Shown here: piece by piece, positions 1 to 8,557 of the stretch
How the letters are laid out: every line of letters begins with the position of its first letter
Position numbering within the stretch: position 1 is the stretch's first letter
Source of the DNA: PALSA-607 sp036501485
GTDB taxonomy: Bacteria > Actinomycetota > Actinomycetes > Acidothermales > Acidothermaceae
Direction: 5' to 3'
Assembly (NCBI GenBank): GCA_036501485.1
Contig: DASYAG010000120.1
Location: 1-64,000 of the forward strand
DNA: 64,000 nucleotides
The notes under the pieces: model-generated
What the model was told of the DNA's origin: nothing
The model's input: only the letters and a program-made list of their open reading frames with translations
The model's database searches: none
Made by a program: the position numbers and the translations under genes

Positions 1-451
1 GACCGAAAACCGCACGGATTCCAGCCTCCCTCAGCCCCATGATCTTGGCATCGGCGTGCTCAGGAGTATTTGTCGCGTGCGACCAGTCGTACAGGGTCGT
101 GATGCCCGCACTCAATGCTTCGAGCGAGCCAAGTAGGTTACCGATATAGACGTCCTCTGGACGAAACTCTGGACCCATGCGTACTAATACCGCACCGAGG
201 TAACCATCGAGCGTGCAGCTGCCGAGAACGCCGCGTATCGCAGTCTGCCAAGTGTGTCGGTGCGTATCGATAAATCCGGGAAGCACAATCGTGCCTTCGG
301 CGTCGACCTCAAGTGCGTCAGCGACTTGCAATCCACGACCAATCGCAGCAATCTTGCCATCCTCGACGAGGACGTCGCAGTCAGCGATGTCGCCGACATC
401 GAGGTCCATGGAAACAACATTCCCTCGACGTATCACCGTACGTGCTGGCAT
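1..451 (-). CDS. Amidohydrolase family protein, N-terminal part (cut by window edge)
   Basis: Open reading frame that runs off the left edge; only the first 150 codons are present. The start ATG (449-451) follows a GAAAGG ribosome site and lies 14 bases after the permease stop, so it is the last visible gene of the transporter operon. The protein begins with the usual beta-sandwich strand and then PGFIDTHRHTWQT, where His64 and His66 form the HxH metal pair of the amidohydrolase superfamily (AtzB/TrzN/MtaD-like group: hydrolytic deamination or dechlorination of N-heterocycles). It resembles the second amidohydrolase at 6092-7471, which has its HxH at the same residue numbers. The remaining metal ligands are outside the window, so substrate class is inference only. 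Confidence 0.85.
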   Translation of the reverse strand, partial: MPARTVIRRGNVVSMDLDVGDIADCDVLVEDGKIAAIGRGLQVADALEVDAEGTIVLPGFIDTHRHTWQTAIRGVLGSCTLDGYLGAVLVRMGPEFRPEDVYIGNLLGSLEALSAGITTLYDWSHATNTPEHADAKIMGLREAGIRAVFG

Positions 452-465
452 TTCCTAGCCTTTCG

Positions 466-1464
466 TTAGACACGACGTCGTCGGGACCAAACGTCAAGTC
501 CGACCGCTCCAATCATGAGCACGCCCAGCGTGACCTGCTGATACAAGACATTGAGTCCGAGAAGGATGTAACCGTTTCCAACTAGCGCGATAAAAAGTAC
601 GCCCACGACGGATCGCCACACCGCGCCGTCACCGCCGAGGATGCTGGTGCCGCCGACGACGATTCCGGCGAGAACGGTAAAGGCAAAGGTACTTGTATCG
701 GATGAACTGGAGGCCGCACTCAGTACACGAGACGTGTCGACAACACCTGCTAGCCCCGCGGCCGTACCGCTGAGAACGAACGTGAGGATGCGAATTCCGT
801 CCACGCGAACTCCTGCGAGTCGCGCAGCGTGGGTGTTGCCGCCGACCGCGTACATGTATCGGCCGACCTTGGCGCGCGAAAGAAGGAATCCGAGTGCGAC
901 GACAGGTACAGCCATGACCCAGACTGACGTCTTCGCGTCGAGAAACGTCGAGCGCGCCAGATCCCCGAACCCATGCTTGTCGTACAGGACGATCAGGCTT
1001 CCGTTGGAGATCAGAGTTGCGATTCCTCCGACAACGAAGGACATCGCGAGCGTGGCAATCATGGAGTTAATCCGAAACACCGTAATCACGAATCCGTTGA
1101 CCGCGCCGACGACGGCGCCAACTGCAATCCCGATCACGATCGCGAAAAGGGCGTTCGTGTGCAGCGCCAGCTGAGCCGATACAACACCGGACAGCGCATA
1201 GGTGGAGCCAACGGAAATGTCAATGCCGCCCCCGACGAGAACTAAGGTACCGGCGGCCGCCACGATAAGAGTGCTGGCTTGCTGGTCCAGAATCTCGAGG
1301 AGATTCACCCGCGTGAGGAAATGTGAACTCGCGATAGACAGCGTCGCGAACAGCAATATGAACGGAAGTAGGATCCCTAGGCTCCGCACCCGATCGGTAC
1401 CGAGGATCGGCGGCCGGGCGGCCGGTCGCATAGTCGCCTTCGGAGGTTCAACTGACGCGGTCAT
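466..1464 (-). CDS. Sugar-type ABC transporter permease (RbsC-like)
   Basis: A 332-residue integral membrane protein of the BPD_transp_2 family (ribose/xylose/galactose importer permeases). It shows about eight to ten hydrophobic segments, the family motif GGGIDISVGS near residue 80, the loop AVGGNTHAARLAGV near residue 205 that contacts the ATPase, and GGTSILGG near residue 265. The start ATG overlaps the stop of the ATPase gene by four bases (ATGA at 1461-1464), so the two are translationally coupled. It would form the channel of the importer with the ATPase and the lipoprotein encoded upstream. The family imports pentoses, autoinducer-2, nucleosides and polyols; the cargo here is unknown, but the linked amidohydrolases and M24 enzyme suggest a nitrogen-containing compound. 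Confidence 0.93.
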   Translation of the reverse strand: MTASVEPPKATMRPAARPPILGTDRVRSLGILLPFILLFATLSIASSHFLTRVNLLEILDQQASTLIVAAAGTLVLVGGGIDISVGSTYALSGVVSAQLALHTNALFAIVIGIAVGAVVGAVNGFVITVFRINSMIATLAMSFVVGGIATLISNGSLIVLYDKHGFGDLARSTFLDAKTSVWVMAVPVVALGFLLSRAKVGRYMYAVGGNTHAARLAGVRVDGIRILTFVLSGTAAGLAGVVDTSRVLSAASSSSDTSTFAFTVLAGIVVGGTSILGGDGAVWRSVVGVLFIALVGNGYILLGLNVLYQQVTLGVLMIGAVGLDVWSRRRRV

Positions 1465-3047
1465 GATGCTTCAACGATGGTGGGAATCTCTGCAAAAGCT
1501 GACGTAAGGATCGCCTGCTCGTTGATCGCCTCGCCTGTCAGTTCCTGAACGATACGACCGCCTCGCATCACAAGCACGCGATGCGCGAGCCCGATAACCT
1601 CCTCGATCTCGGACGAAATGATCAGTACGGCGCGCCCCTCGTCAGCCAGCGTGGTGAGCACGTCGTAGATTGTTCTCTTGGCGCCAATATCGACGCCTCG
1701 CGTCGGCTCGTCAGCGATGATCACGCCCGGATTCGAAAGGCATATCCGCGCGAAGAGTACCTTTTGCTGGTTCCCTCCCGAGAGTGTTCCGACGGCAACA
1801 TCCGGACCCGCCCCGCGAACATCGCAGCGCGTCAGCACAGCTTTACCTGCAGCTCGCTCGGCTCCGCGTCGAACAATGCCAAAGCTCGTGACCTCGGAGA
1901 GGTGCGAAAGAGTGACGTTTTCCAGAACTGAACGGGTGAGAACAAGCCCGTCGTCTTTGCGCGACTCCGGGATCATCGCAACCCCCGCGCGAAGGCTCTC
2001 GCGAGGACTTCGACCAAGGGATTTGCTCGCGGCTTCCGCCTTCCCAGAGTGCGGGCGAGTGGCGCCGATAATCGCGCGGGCCAGCTCAGTTCGGCCTGCG
2101 CCCACCAGGCCTGCGAGGCCGACGATCTCTCCTGCGTGTACCTCGAGGGAGACGTCGACAACGCCTGGAGCGTGAAGGTGGCGCACCTTCAGCGCGACCG
2201 GCGCGTCGGGTACGGGGAATCGCTTATCAGGGAAGCTTGCCGTGAGCGGGCGACCCAGCATCGCCTCGACGAGCCCTGCCACCGTCGCTTCCGACGTGGC
2301 AACGTCGCTCACGACGCGGCCATCGCGCAAGACGGTGACACGGTCGGCCAGGTCGACCACCTCACGAAGGAAGTGTGATATCAAAATGATCGTCTTGCCG
2401 GCCGCGGCTAGCTGACGAATAACGTCATGAAGCCGAACCAGATCAGCACCATCGAGCGCAGCTGAGGGTTCGTCCATGACAATCACTCGTGCGTTCCGCG
2501 AGATCGCGCGGAGAATCTCCACTTGCTGTTGCTCGGCGACGCGCAGCCGACCTGCCAGCACGTCCCCACGGAGGTCGAACCCCACGGACGACGCAAGCTG
2601 ATCAAACGCGGCGTATAGCCGTCGCCGGCGAACGAAACCTTGCGATGAGGGCTCAGTGCCGAGCAAGACATTCTCGGCAATCGTGAGGTGCGGCACCACC
2701 ATCGGTTCCTGCGCAAGCATCGCAACACCCTGGGACAGCGCCTCCCGTGGGGAGCGGAATACCACCAGCTGCCCATCGAGGCGCATCGTGCCCTCGTCGT
2801 GCTGGTACACGCCGGCAACGATCTTGCCCAAAGTTGACTTGCCAGCCCCGTTCTCGCCTACCAGCGCGTGCACCGACCCACGCATGACTGTCAGCGAGAC
2901 GTCCTTCAGAACGTAAACCCTGGAGAACTGCTTTCCCAGCCCACGGAGCTCGATCTGCGGGCTGGTTGGCGGGCCACTAGTGAGGTGACCCGCCAATCCG
3001 CCACTGATACCGGTTCGATCGCTACTCGCGGTGCCGTCAGGCGTCAT
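1461..3047 (-). CDS. Sugar-type ABC transporter ATP-binding protein, two ABC domains (RbsA/MglA-like)
   Basis: Two fused ATPase domains, as usual for the ribose/galactose importer group. Domain 1 has Walker A GENGAGKST (about residues 64-72) and Walker B VIVMDEPSAALD (about 188-199). Domain 2 starts with a degenerate Walker A (GLVGAGRTEL) but keeps a full signature LSGGNQQKV and Walker B IIADEPTRGVD; this asymmetry is typical of RbsA. The frame stays open upstream to 3290 inside the lipoprotein gene. I chose ATG 3047 (528 residues) because the recognisable domain begins about 30 residues later; ATG 3131 is possible. It energises the importer at the inner face of the membrane and is cotranscribed with the genes on both sides. 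Confidence 0.9.
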   Translation of the reverse strand: MTPDGTASSDRTGISGGLAGHLTSGPPTSPQIELRGLGKQFSRVYVLKDVSLTVMRGSVHALVGENGAGKSTLGKIVAGVYQHDEGTMRLDGQLVVFRSPREALSQGVAMLAQEPMVVPHLTIAENVLLGTEPSSQGFVRRRRLYAAFDQLASSVGFDLRGDVLAGRLRVAEQQQVEILRAISRNARVIVMDEPSAALDGADLVRLHDVIRQLAAAGKTIILISHFLREVVDLADRVTVLRDGRVVSDVATSEATVAGLVEAMLGRPLTASFPDKRFPVPDAPVALKVRHLHAPGVVDVSLEVHAGEIVGLAGLVGAGRTELARAIIGATRPHSGKAEAASKSLGRSPRESLRAGVAMIPESRKDDGLVLTRSVLENVTLSHLSEVTSFGIVRRGAERAAGKAVLTRCDVRGAGPDVAVGTLSGGNQQKVLFARICLSNPGVIIADEPTRGVDIGAKRTIYDVLTTLADEGRAVLIISSEIEEVIGLAHRVLVMRGGRIVQELTGEAINEQAILTSAFAEIPTIVEAS

Positions 3048-3165
3048 CTTCTGCCGACCGTCCCTTGTGGGCCCGGAATACTCAACTCCACGTACACCTG
3101 TCTCAACCGCCCCGAGCCAGCCTATTTCCATTGCCGCGGCCTGCAAGAGACTGCGGCGATGATTG

Positions 3166-4395
3166 TCACCCGACGAACTGTGCGGTGAACTTCGCAACGT
3201 TGGACTGGGTGATGATTCCTTGATCAGGCAGATTGAGCGCAGGGTTGATTCCTCCACAATTCGTGCCCTCACGGATGGCGTCGATCGCACATTGCGTCGC
3301 GATCAGGCCCTCGCTCGCCGGAACGTTGGCCACGGTGCCGAACCAGAGTCCACTTGCGGTGTCCTTCAGACCCGTACTCGAGCCACCCCAACCGACCAGG
3401 ACAATCTTCTTGGGGTCGACGGTCTGAGTAGCGCCTTCGATCGCCTGGTCAGATCCGACCAAGAGGTTGATGCTCGGGTCCGCCTGAAGCATCGTCTGCG
3501 TCGCCTTCAGGCCGCCCGCTGAGGTGAACTGCGCATAACCAGTTGACACGACTTTGACAGTCGGGTCAGCTTTGATAGCCGCGTCAAAGGCAGCACGAAC
3601 CGCCACGTCGAGTGAAGAGCCTGCGAGGTTCCCGAGGAAGCCAACATTGCACGGGTTGAGGTTTTTGGCCTTGCAAGCCATCACGACGAGCTGACCCATA
3701 TGGGTACCGTCGGCCGATGGCACCTTGACGACATTGCCAGAAAGTCCCGCCACCTGCGGCTCCGCTGTGGTGAGATCTGGACCCATGGTCTGGTCAAGAT
3801 TGACGACTTTGACGCCAGACTTTATAGCCGCTTGCACCGAGGTGATAAGGCCAGTTCCGAAGATCGGCTGCACGATAATCACGTTGTACTGCTGGGAAGA
3901 TGCGGCGGTCTGTAACTGGTTGAGCTGAGTCGCCTGGCTGTTGTTCGCGTCGAAGACGGTGATCGAAACATTTCCCGCCTTGGTCGCCACCGACTTCGCG
4001 GCCGCCAGCATAGGTTCGTCATAACTGTTCGCGACGGCGTAGGACAGGTAGGCGATCTTCACCGCCTTGCTGGTGTCCGTATCCGTTATAGGGCTGCTCG
4101 CCGCGCCCGGGCTGCTCTCCGGAGCTGCGGGAGCGCTGCTTGCGGCCGCCGGGCTACTCGCCGCAGGTGCAGCGCTGCTCGCCGCGATGGCGGGTGCACT
4201 GGTCGCTGCTGCCGGGGCGCTCGTCGCGGCCGCAGGCGCGCTGCTGGTCGCGCCAGTGCTGCTGCTTGACGAGCAGGCAGCGAGCGCCACCATCGCGAAG
4301 GCAGCAGTGCCTGCCGCGACGGTCTTGGAGGCGATGCGCACCGTCGAACGGGCCCCCGCCGACCGTGGGCTTGGAACATCGTGGGAGTAACGCAC
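3166..4395 (-). CDS. Lipoprotein sugar-type substrate-binding protein
   Basis: A 409-residue periplasmic-binding-protein-I-fold protein (Peripla_BP_4 type) that delivers ligand to the RbsA/RbsC-like transporter. The N-terminus has Arg residues, a hydrophobic stretch and lipobox LAAC, followed by a low-complexity Ala/Ser/Pro/Thr spacer of about 60 residues that should hold the domain away from the membrane. The binding domain starts at KIAYLSYAVANSYDEPM. I set the start at GTG 4395 because GAAGGAAGG lies six bases upstream; the longer frame from 4485 would start inside the LacI operator and precede the signal peptide by about 30 residues. First gene of the operon 4395-1 and controlled by the promoter/operator at 4471-4516. 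Confidence 0.9.
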   Translation of the reverse strand: MRYSHDVPSPRSAGARSTVRIASKTVAAGTAAFAMVALAACSSSSSTGATSSAPAAATSAPAAATSAPAIAASSAAPAASSPAAASSAPAAPESSPGAASSPITDTDTSKAVKIAYLSYAVANSYDEPMLAAAKSVATKAGNVSITVFDANNSQATQLNQLQTAASSQQYNVIIVQPIFGTGLITSVQAAIKSGVKVVNLDQTMGPDLTTAEPQVAGLSGNVVKVPSADGTHMGQLVVMACKAKNLNPCNVGFLGNLAGSSLDVAVRAAFDAAIKADPTVKVVSTGYAQFTSAGGLKATQTMLQADPSINLLVGSDQAIEGATQTVDPKKIVLVGWGGSSTGLKDTASGLWFGTVANVPASEGLIATQCAIDAIREGTNCGGINPALNLPDQGIITQSNVAKFTAQFVG

Positions 4396-4470
4396 CGTAT
4401 GCCTTCCTTCGTCTGTTGTCGGGGTTCCAGGCGGCCTCGCCATCGAACTGGCGCCGTGCCAGAACAGCAG

Positions 4471-4516
4471 TGCGATCGATCGCATGCAATCTCCCCCAAC
4501 CGCACCCAGAAGTCAA
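4471..4516 (-). promoter_or_regulatory. Promoter with LacI-type operator for the ABC transporter operon
   Basis: On the minus strand TTGACT (4511-4516), a 17-base spacer and GAGATT (4488-4493) are followed four bases later by the perfect 14-base palindrome TGCGATCGATCGCA (4471-4484). The operator would cover the start of transcription, 76 bases before the GTG of the binding protein. The same palindrome recurs at three other promoters of the island. Confidence 0.75.
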
Positions 4517-4771
4517 TAGGTCGTTCTCAGACTCGAGGGTCGAAGGCGGCTTGCCGGGCGGATCTGCGTTCCACCGATGTGGTTTGGCCGACCATGGGGC
4601 TACTTGTTTGGCGGCGTCGGGTGCCTAAGAAGCGCGTCGACACCAAACTGTTACCCAACATTATGTGTCGGCCGTGCCCCTTGACTTGTCCCAGCTGGCT
4701 CGAAAGGTTGTCTCAACCGCCACGACGGCGTCCGCAGGGTTCTCGCTGGCCCGCGAGGCGTCGTGTGCAAG
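4517..4771. other. Intergenic spacer between divergent transporter and M24 promoters
   Basis: The region between the divergent starts 4395 and 4891 is about 500 bases long. Apart from the two promoter/operator units listed separately, I see no gene, repeat or RNA in it; short frames here have no ribosome site and no family resemblance. Confidence 0.5.
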
Positions 4772-4823
4772 TTCACAACGATCCTCGTTAGCAGTACGAC
4801 GGTGCGGACTGCTATCGATCGCA
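4772..4823 (+). promoter_or_regulatory. Promoter with LacI-type operator for the M24 gene
   Basis: TTCACA (4772-4777), a 17-base spacer and TACGAC (4795-4800) are followed by TGCTATCGATCGCA (4810-4823), which differs from the island palindrome at one position. The operator would sit at or just after the transcription start, 67 bases before the chosen ATG. Confidence 0.65.
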
Positions 4824-4890
4824 TCATCACAGTTATATGGAGCTCGTCCCTCGCCGCCACGGACACCAGACTCGAACGGAGCATCGACAG

Positions 4891-6138
4891 ATGCAAACGA
4901 CTGCTACGCCTCTCCGAGCCCCCGGACACATGGGCGTCGACTACGAGACGCGCGTCGATTTCGATCGACTACGCAAGTACCGGCTCCAACGAGCCAACGC
5001 AGCACTCGCATCCAGCGAGTGCGGATCCTTCCTCCTCTTCGACTTTTACAACATCCGGTACGTGACGCAGACCTGGATCGGCGGCGCTCTTGGCGACAAG
5101 ATGACCCGCTACACCCTGCTGACTCGCGACGCCGGACCCACCCTCTGGGACTTCGGGTCAGCGGCTCGTCACCATCGGCTGTTCTCGCCATGGCTTGAGG
5201 AGGAGAACTGCCGAGCAGGGATGCTCGGTCTACGTGGCGCGATTGCGCCAAGCGCCGGCCTGATGGAGTCCGCCGTCCGCGAGATCAAGGCGATGCTCGT
5301 CGATGCCGGCGTGGCTGAAGCACCTGTCGGCGTAGACATCGTCGAGCCGCCGTTTCTCTTCGAAATGCAGCGCCAAGGACTCACAGTGGTCGATGCCCAA
5401 CAACTGATGCTAGACGCGCGTCAGATCAAGTCGTCGGACGAGATCATGCTGCTCACGCAGGCCGCGGCCATGGTCGACGGTGTCTACCAAGACATCGTCG
5501 AGGTACTCAAACCTGGTATCCGCGAGAACGACATCGTTGCACTCGCCAACAAAAGACTGTACGAAATGGGCTCCGACCAGGTGGAAGCCGTCAACGCAGT
5601 TTCAGGCGAACGATGCAACCCGCACCCGCACAACTTCTCCGATCGGCTGATCCGGCCGGGCGATCAGGCGTTCTTCGACATCATCCACTCCTACAACGGC
5701 TATAGGACCTGCTACTACCGAACGTTCAGCGTCGGCATGGCGACTCCCAGTCAGCGCGACGCCTACACCAAGGCCCGGGAGTGGATGGACGCCTCCATCC
5801 AGGCGGTTCGCGTCGGCGTAGGCACTGACGAGGTTGCCTCGGTGTGGCCCGAAGCTACCGAATTCGGATTCGAGAACGAGATGGCGGCGTTCGGCTTGCA
5901 GTTCGGACATGGGCTCGGGTTAGGGCTGCACGAGCGGCCGATCATCTCCCGGCTCAACAGCATGACCGAGCCAGTTGAATTGCAGGTAGGCATGGTCTTC
6001 GCCCTGGAAACTTACTGCCCAGCCAACGACGGCTTCTCAGCCGCTCGAATCGAGGAAGAAGTCGTCGTCACCCCAGACGGACCCAAGATCCTCACCTTGT
6101 ACCCAGCGCAGGAGCTGGTCGTGGCGAACGCGTATTGA
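4891..6138 (+). CDS. M24 (pita-bread fold) hydrolase or lyase, altered metal site
   Basis: A 415-residue protein with the creatinase-like N-terminal domain and C-terminal pita-bread domain of M24 enzymes (Xaa-Pro peptidases, creatinase, ectoine hydrolase, DMSP lyase DddP). Of the five canonical metal ligands four are visible: Asp263, His340 (FGHGLG), Glu373 (ALETYCP) and Glu388 (RIEEEVVVT). The fifth, normally Asp eleven residues after the first, is Cys274 in GYRTCYYRTF. The start at 4891 was chosen because GGAG lies nine bases upstream; the frame opens at 4837 without a ribosome site. It has its own promoter with the island operator. Its 3' end overlaps the convergent amidohydrolase by 47 bases. 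Because of the Cys and the catabolic setting a non-peptidase reaction is likely. Confidence 0.85.
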   Translation: MQTTATPLRAPGHMGVDYETRVDFDRLRKYRLQRANAALASSECGSFLLFDFYNIRYVTQTWIGGALGDKMTRYTLLTRDAGPTLWDFGSAARHHRLFSPWLEEENCRAGMLGLRGAIAPSAGLMESAVREIKAMLVDAGVAEAPVGVDIVEPPFLFEMQRQGLTVVDAQQLMLDARQIKSSDEIMLLTQAAAMVDGVYQDIVEVLKPGIRENDIVALANKRLYEMGSDQVEAVNAVSGERCNPHPHNFSDRLIRPGDQAFFDIIHSYNGYRTCYYRTFSVGMATPSQRDAYTKAREWMDASIQAVRVGVGTDEVASVWPEATEFGFENEMAAFGLQFGHGLGLGLHERPIISRLNSMTEPVELQVGMVFALETYCPANDGFSAARIEEEVVVTPDGPKILTLYPAQELVVANAY

Positions 6139-7471
6139 GGTGATCCCGCACTCGCTGTAAGTCTGCGCGTATCGCCGCCGGGTCCAGTTCGACAAATCGG
6201 CCGTTGGCCTTGATCACGGAACCATCCACGATCACGAATTCAACGTTGCCGCCACTCGCACTGCCAACCAGGCTCTGAACTACGCTTGTCATCGGCCACA
6301 AGTTCGAGTCGGCTGCTCGGAGCATGATTACGTCGGCCCTCTTGCCGGGTGTAAGAGAGCCGATGTCGCGTTCGAGTCCGCAGGCCGCAGCAGCGTGGAT
6401 CGTGACAGCCGCGAGAGCCTCCATGCTCGACATCCCGAGTTGACTGCCGTTCACCAGCGACTCGCCGGCTCGCACCACGTCGGCCAAGACTTGGGCACGA
6501 GCCAACGCAAGTCCTATCCGAGCCTCCTCCAGCAGATCAGATGCCCCGGCTACGACGGAGTCGGTGCCAAACGCCGGACGAAGACCCGCCCGATGAGCGC
6601 GAGCGATCGGAGGCACACCGGTCCCCATCAGGAGTTCGACGCTCGGGCAGATGACGGTGCTGCAGCCATGACTCGCAAGGAGTCCAAACTCTGCGTCGGT
6701 ACTGCTACAGCAGTGCACAAACTGCATGTCGTGGTCCAGTAATCCGACGGCGGCCAACTGGTCAATGCTGCCCTTGGGGCGTCCAGCAGGTGTGCCGACG
6801 TGCATGCTGATCGGCAATTGAAGTTCACGGGCGACACTCACATCGACGATCACCTGATCCATCGGCGAGACGTCAGGGCTTTGCAGAGCTAGCGCCATCG
6901 TCAGGCGACCGGTATCGCTGGACAGGCGGCCCTTGCGCAACTGACGTGCCAGCTCCCAGGAGTCAGCCGGCGCGCGCCCCAGCTGGAGCTCAGCGAGCTT
7001 GCGCTGCGTAGAGGCCCCAAAACCGAACACGCCTCGCGCCGGCATGTCCAGATGGCCTTGGACGGCCGCATCAACGTGCTCAGGCGAGTTCAACGCATGA
7101 CACCAGTCGAATACCGTCGTGACGCCCCGATCCAGCGCCATCAACAGGCCGGCCCTGGTCGCCGCATAAAGATCCGGCGCCGTGAAACGCTCGACAACGC
7201 GAGGATAGAGGTCGCTGAGTAGGCCGGCGAAAACGCCGTCCATAAAGTCTCCGCGCACGGGCGAATACCAAAGATGGCGATGCGCATCAATGAGTCCCGG
7301 CAGCACGATCTGGTCAGTACCGTCGATCGTCTGGCAGTCCTCGATCTCCAAGTCCGGTCTGACGTCGACAATACGGCCATCTTCGACGAAGAGTGAACCC
7401 CGTGGTAAGACCCCGATAACAGGATCCATCGACACCACGATGGCATCCCGAATCAGCAAGCGCTGCGACAT
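6092..7471 (-). CDS. Amidohydrolase / deaminase-like metal hydrolase
   Basis: A 459-residue TIM-barrel amidohydrolase. Visible metal and catalytic residues are His64 and His66 (DAHRH), His224 (ISMHVG), His253 (FVHCC) and Asp304 (FGTDS), the pattern of mononuclear deaminases/chlorohydrolases of the MtaD/AtzB/TrzN group. The C-terminus returns to the beta-sandwich (PGKRADVIML). It is the last gene of the operon that starts at 10167, after the MDR dehydrogenase (53-base gap). It likely removes an amino or other leaving group from a heterocycle or opens a cyclic amide, but no substrate can be named. The stop lies 47 bases inside the convergent M24 gene. Confidence 0.9.
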   Translation of the reverse strand: MSQRLLIRDAIVVSMDPVIGVLPRGSLFVEDGRIVDVRPDLEIEDCQTIDGTDQIVLPGLIDAHRHLWYSPVRGDFMDGVFAGLLSDLYPRVVERFTAPDLYAATRAGLLMALDRGVTTVFDWCHALNSPEHVDAAVQGHLDMPARGVFGFGASTQRKLAELQLGRAPADSWELARQLRKGRLSSDTGRLTMALALQSPDVSPMDQVIVDVSVARELQLPISMHVGTPAGRPKGSIDQLAAVGLLDHDMQFVHCCSSTDAEFGLLASHGCSTVICPSVELLMGTGVPPIARAHRAGLRPAFGTDSVVAGASDLLEEARIGLALARAQVLADVVRAGESLVNGSQLGMSSMEALAAVTIHAAAACGLERDIGSLTPGKRADVIMLRAADSNLWPMTSVVQSLVGSASGGNVEFVIVDGSVIKANGRFVELDPAAIRADLQRVRDHLNTRSPRPAPALGTR

Positions 7472-7524
7472 TCCTGCTCCGCTTCCGTCGTGCTGTGTGC
7501 CGAACTCGCGGTTGGCCGAATGCT

Positions 7525-8544
7525 CTAGCTTTCGCCGCTGTAGTCGAGAAGCACCGCCAAGGTCTCGCCAGGCCTTTCATCGATAAGCCGATAACACTCT
7601 GGGGCGTCGGCGAAGGGCCGCTCGTGCGTGATCAGTGACTCAACGTCCAGCTCACCCACGGCGGCGAGAGCGACCGCCATCCTTCGCGGCTTGTCCCACC
7701 TCGGCTGGAGTCCGGATCCGATGATTCCGACAAAGCTGCTGACTATTCGCTGACGCCGGAAGTGGAACTGTGGCGCGAGTACTAGCGGAACGGTCTTGCT
7801 GCCGTAGTACGAGAGCACCGCAACCGTGCCTTCGACGCCCGTGCCCTCTAGCGCCGTTTGAAGTGCACCCGGCGCTCCACTCGCCTCGACCCAGACATCG
7901 GCAAAGCGACCTGCGGTGAGGTCGGAAAGTCTGGCGACGGCCTCCTCTGGTTTGACGATCACATCCGGGTGGCACAGTTTGGCGGCAAGTGCTCCGCGGT
8001 CCGAAGGCTCTACCAAGACCAGTGTAGATGCCGTACGTCGAGCGATACTTGCGGCCATCGTGCCGACAACGCCCGCGCCTGACACAACCGCGACGTCACC
8101 CATACGGACCGGCACATCGAGCAATCCGTTCAGAGCAACACAGTAGAGGTTCGAGAAAGCGGCTTTGCGAGGCGATACGCCCGGCGGAACGGCATACACC
8201 ACAGACTTATGGACTTTGAACAGCGTCTGATGGGGATGTTGGGCGAATACGATCTGGCCTTCTTGGTATCCGGATTCGACCCCGGCGGCCTCGACGCGGC
8301 CGATCATCTGGTACGCATACTTGATCGGAAAAGGGAACGAACCAGCGGTCGACGGCAGTGCCAGCTCAGCCTGTGTCGCGATTTGTCCGCGATACACGTT
8401 CATCTCAGTTCCAGCGCTGATCAGCGAATACAAAGCTCGCACGACGACCTCGTCGGGGCCAGGCGTTGTGTCCACCATCTCGCTGCGAATTTCGGCGTTC
8501 CGAACTGACGCGAACCAGAGCGCTCGAGCTGGAGCAGTCTGCAT
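7525..8544 (-). CDS. Zinc-independent MDR-family dehydrogenase
   Basis: A 339-residue medium-chain dehydrogenase/reductase. The usual catalytic zinc Cys motif is replaced by SLISAGTEM near residue 48, as in the BchC-like and related zinc-less branch, while the nucleotide-binding fold keeps GAGVVGTMAA near residue 165. The start at ATG 8544 is supported by AAGGGAG eight bases upstream; the longer frame reaches into the preceding gene. The gap to the upstream TIM-barrel gene is 13 bases, so they are cotranscribed. It would oxidise or reduce a sugar-like or alcohol intermediate with NAD(P); substrate unknown. Confidence 0.85.
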   Translation of the reverse strand: MQTAPARALWFASVRNAEIRSEMVDTTPGPDEVVVRALYSLISAGTEMNVYRGQIATQAELALPSTAGSFPFPIKYAYQMIGRVEAAGVESGYQEGQIVFAQHPHQTLFKVHKSVVYAVPPGVSPRKAAFSNLYCVALNGLLDVPVRMGDVAVVSGAGVVGTMAASIARRTASTLVLVEPSDRGALAAKLCHPDVIVKPEEAVARLSDLTAGRFADVWVEASGAPGALQTALEGTGVEGTVAVLSYYGSKTVPLVLAPQFHFRRQRIVSSFVGIIGSGLQPRWDKPRRMAVALAAVGELDVESLITHERPFADAPECYRLIDERPGETLAVLLDYSGES

Positions 8545-8557
8545 GTGTTGATCTCCC

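Noticed and set aside
4396..4485. Upstream start for the binding protein (MRSIALLF) and the similar MRSIAVEE start of the HIBADH-like gene
   Set aside because: Both starts arise because the operator palindrome reads as Met-Arg-Ser-Ile; better ribosome sites and family N-termini lie downstream.
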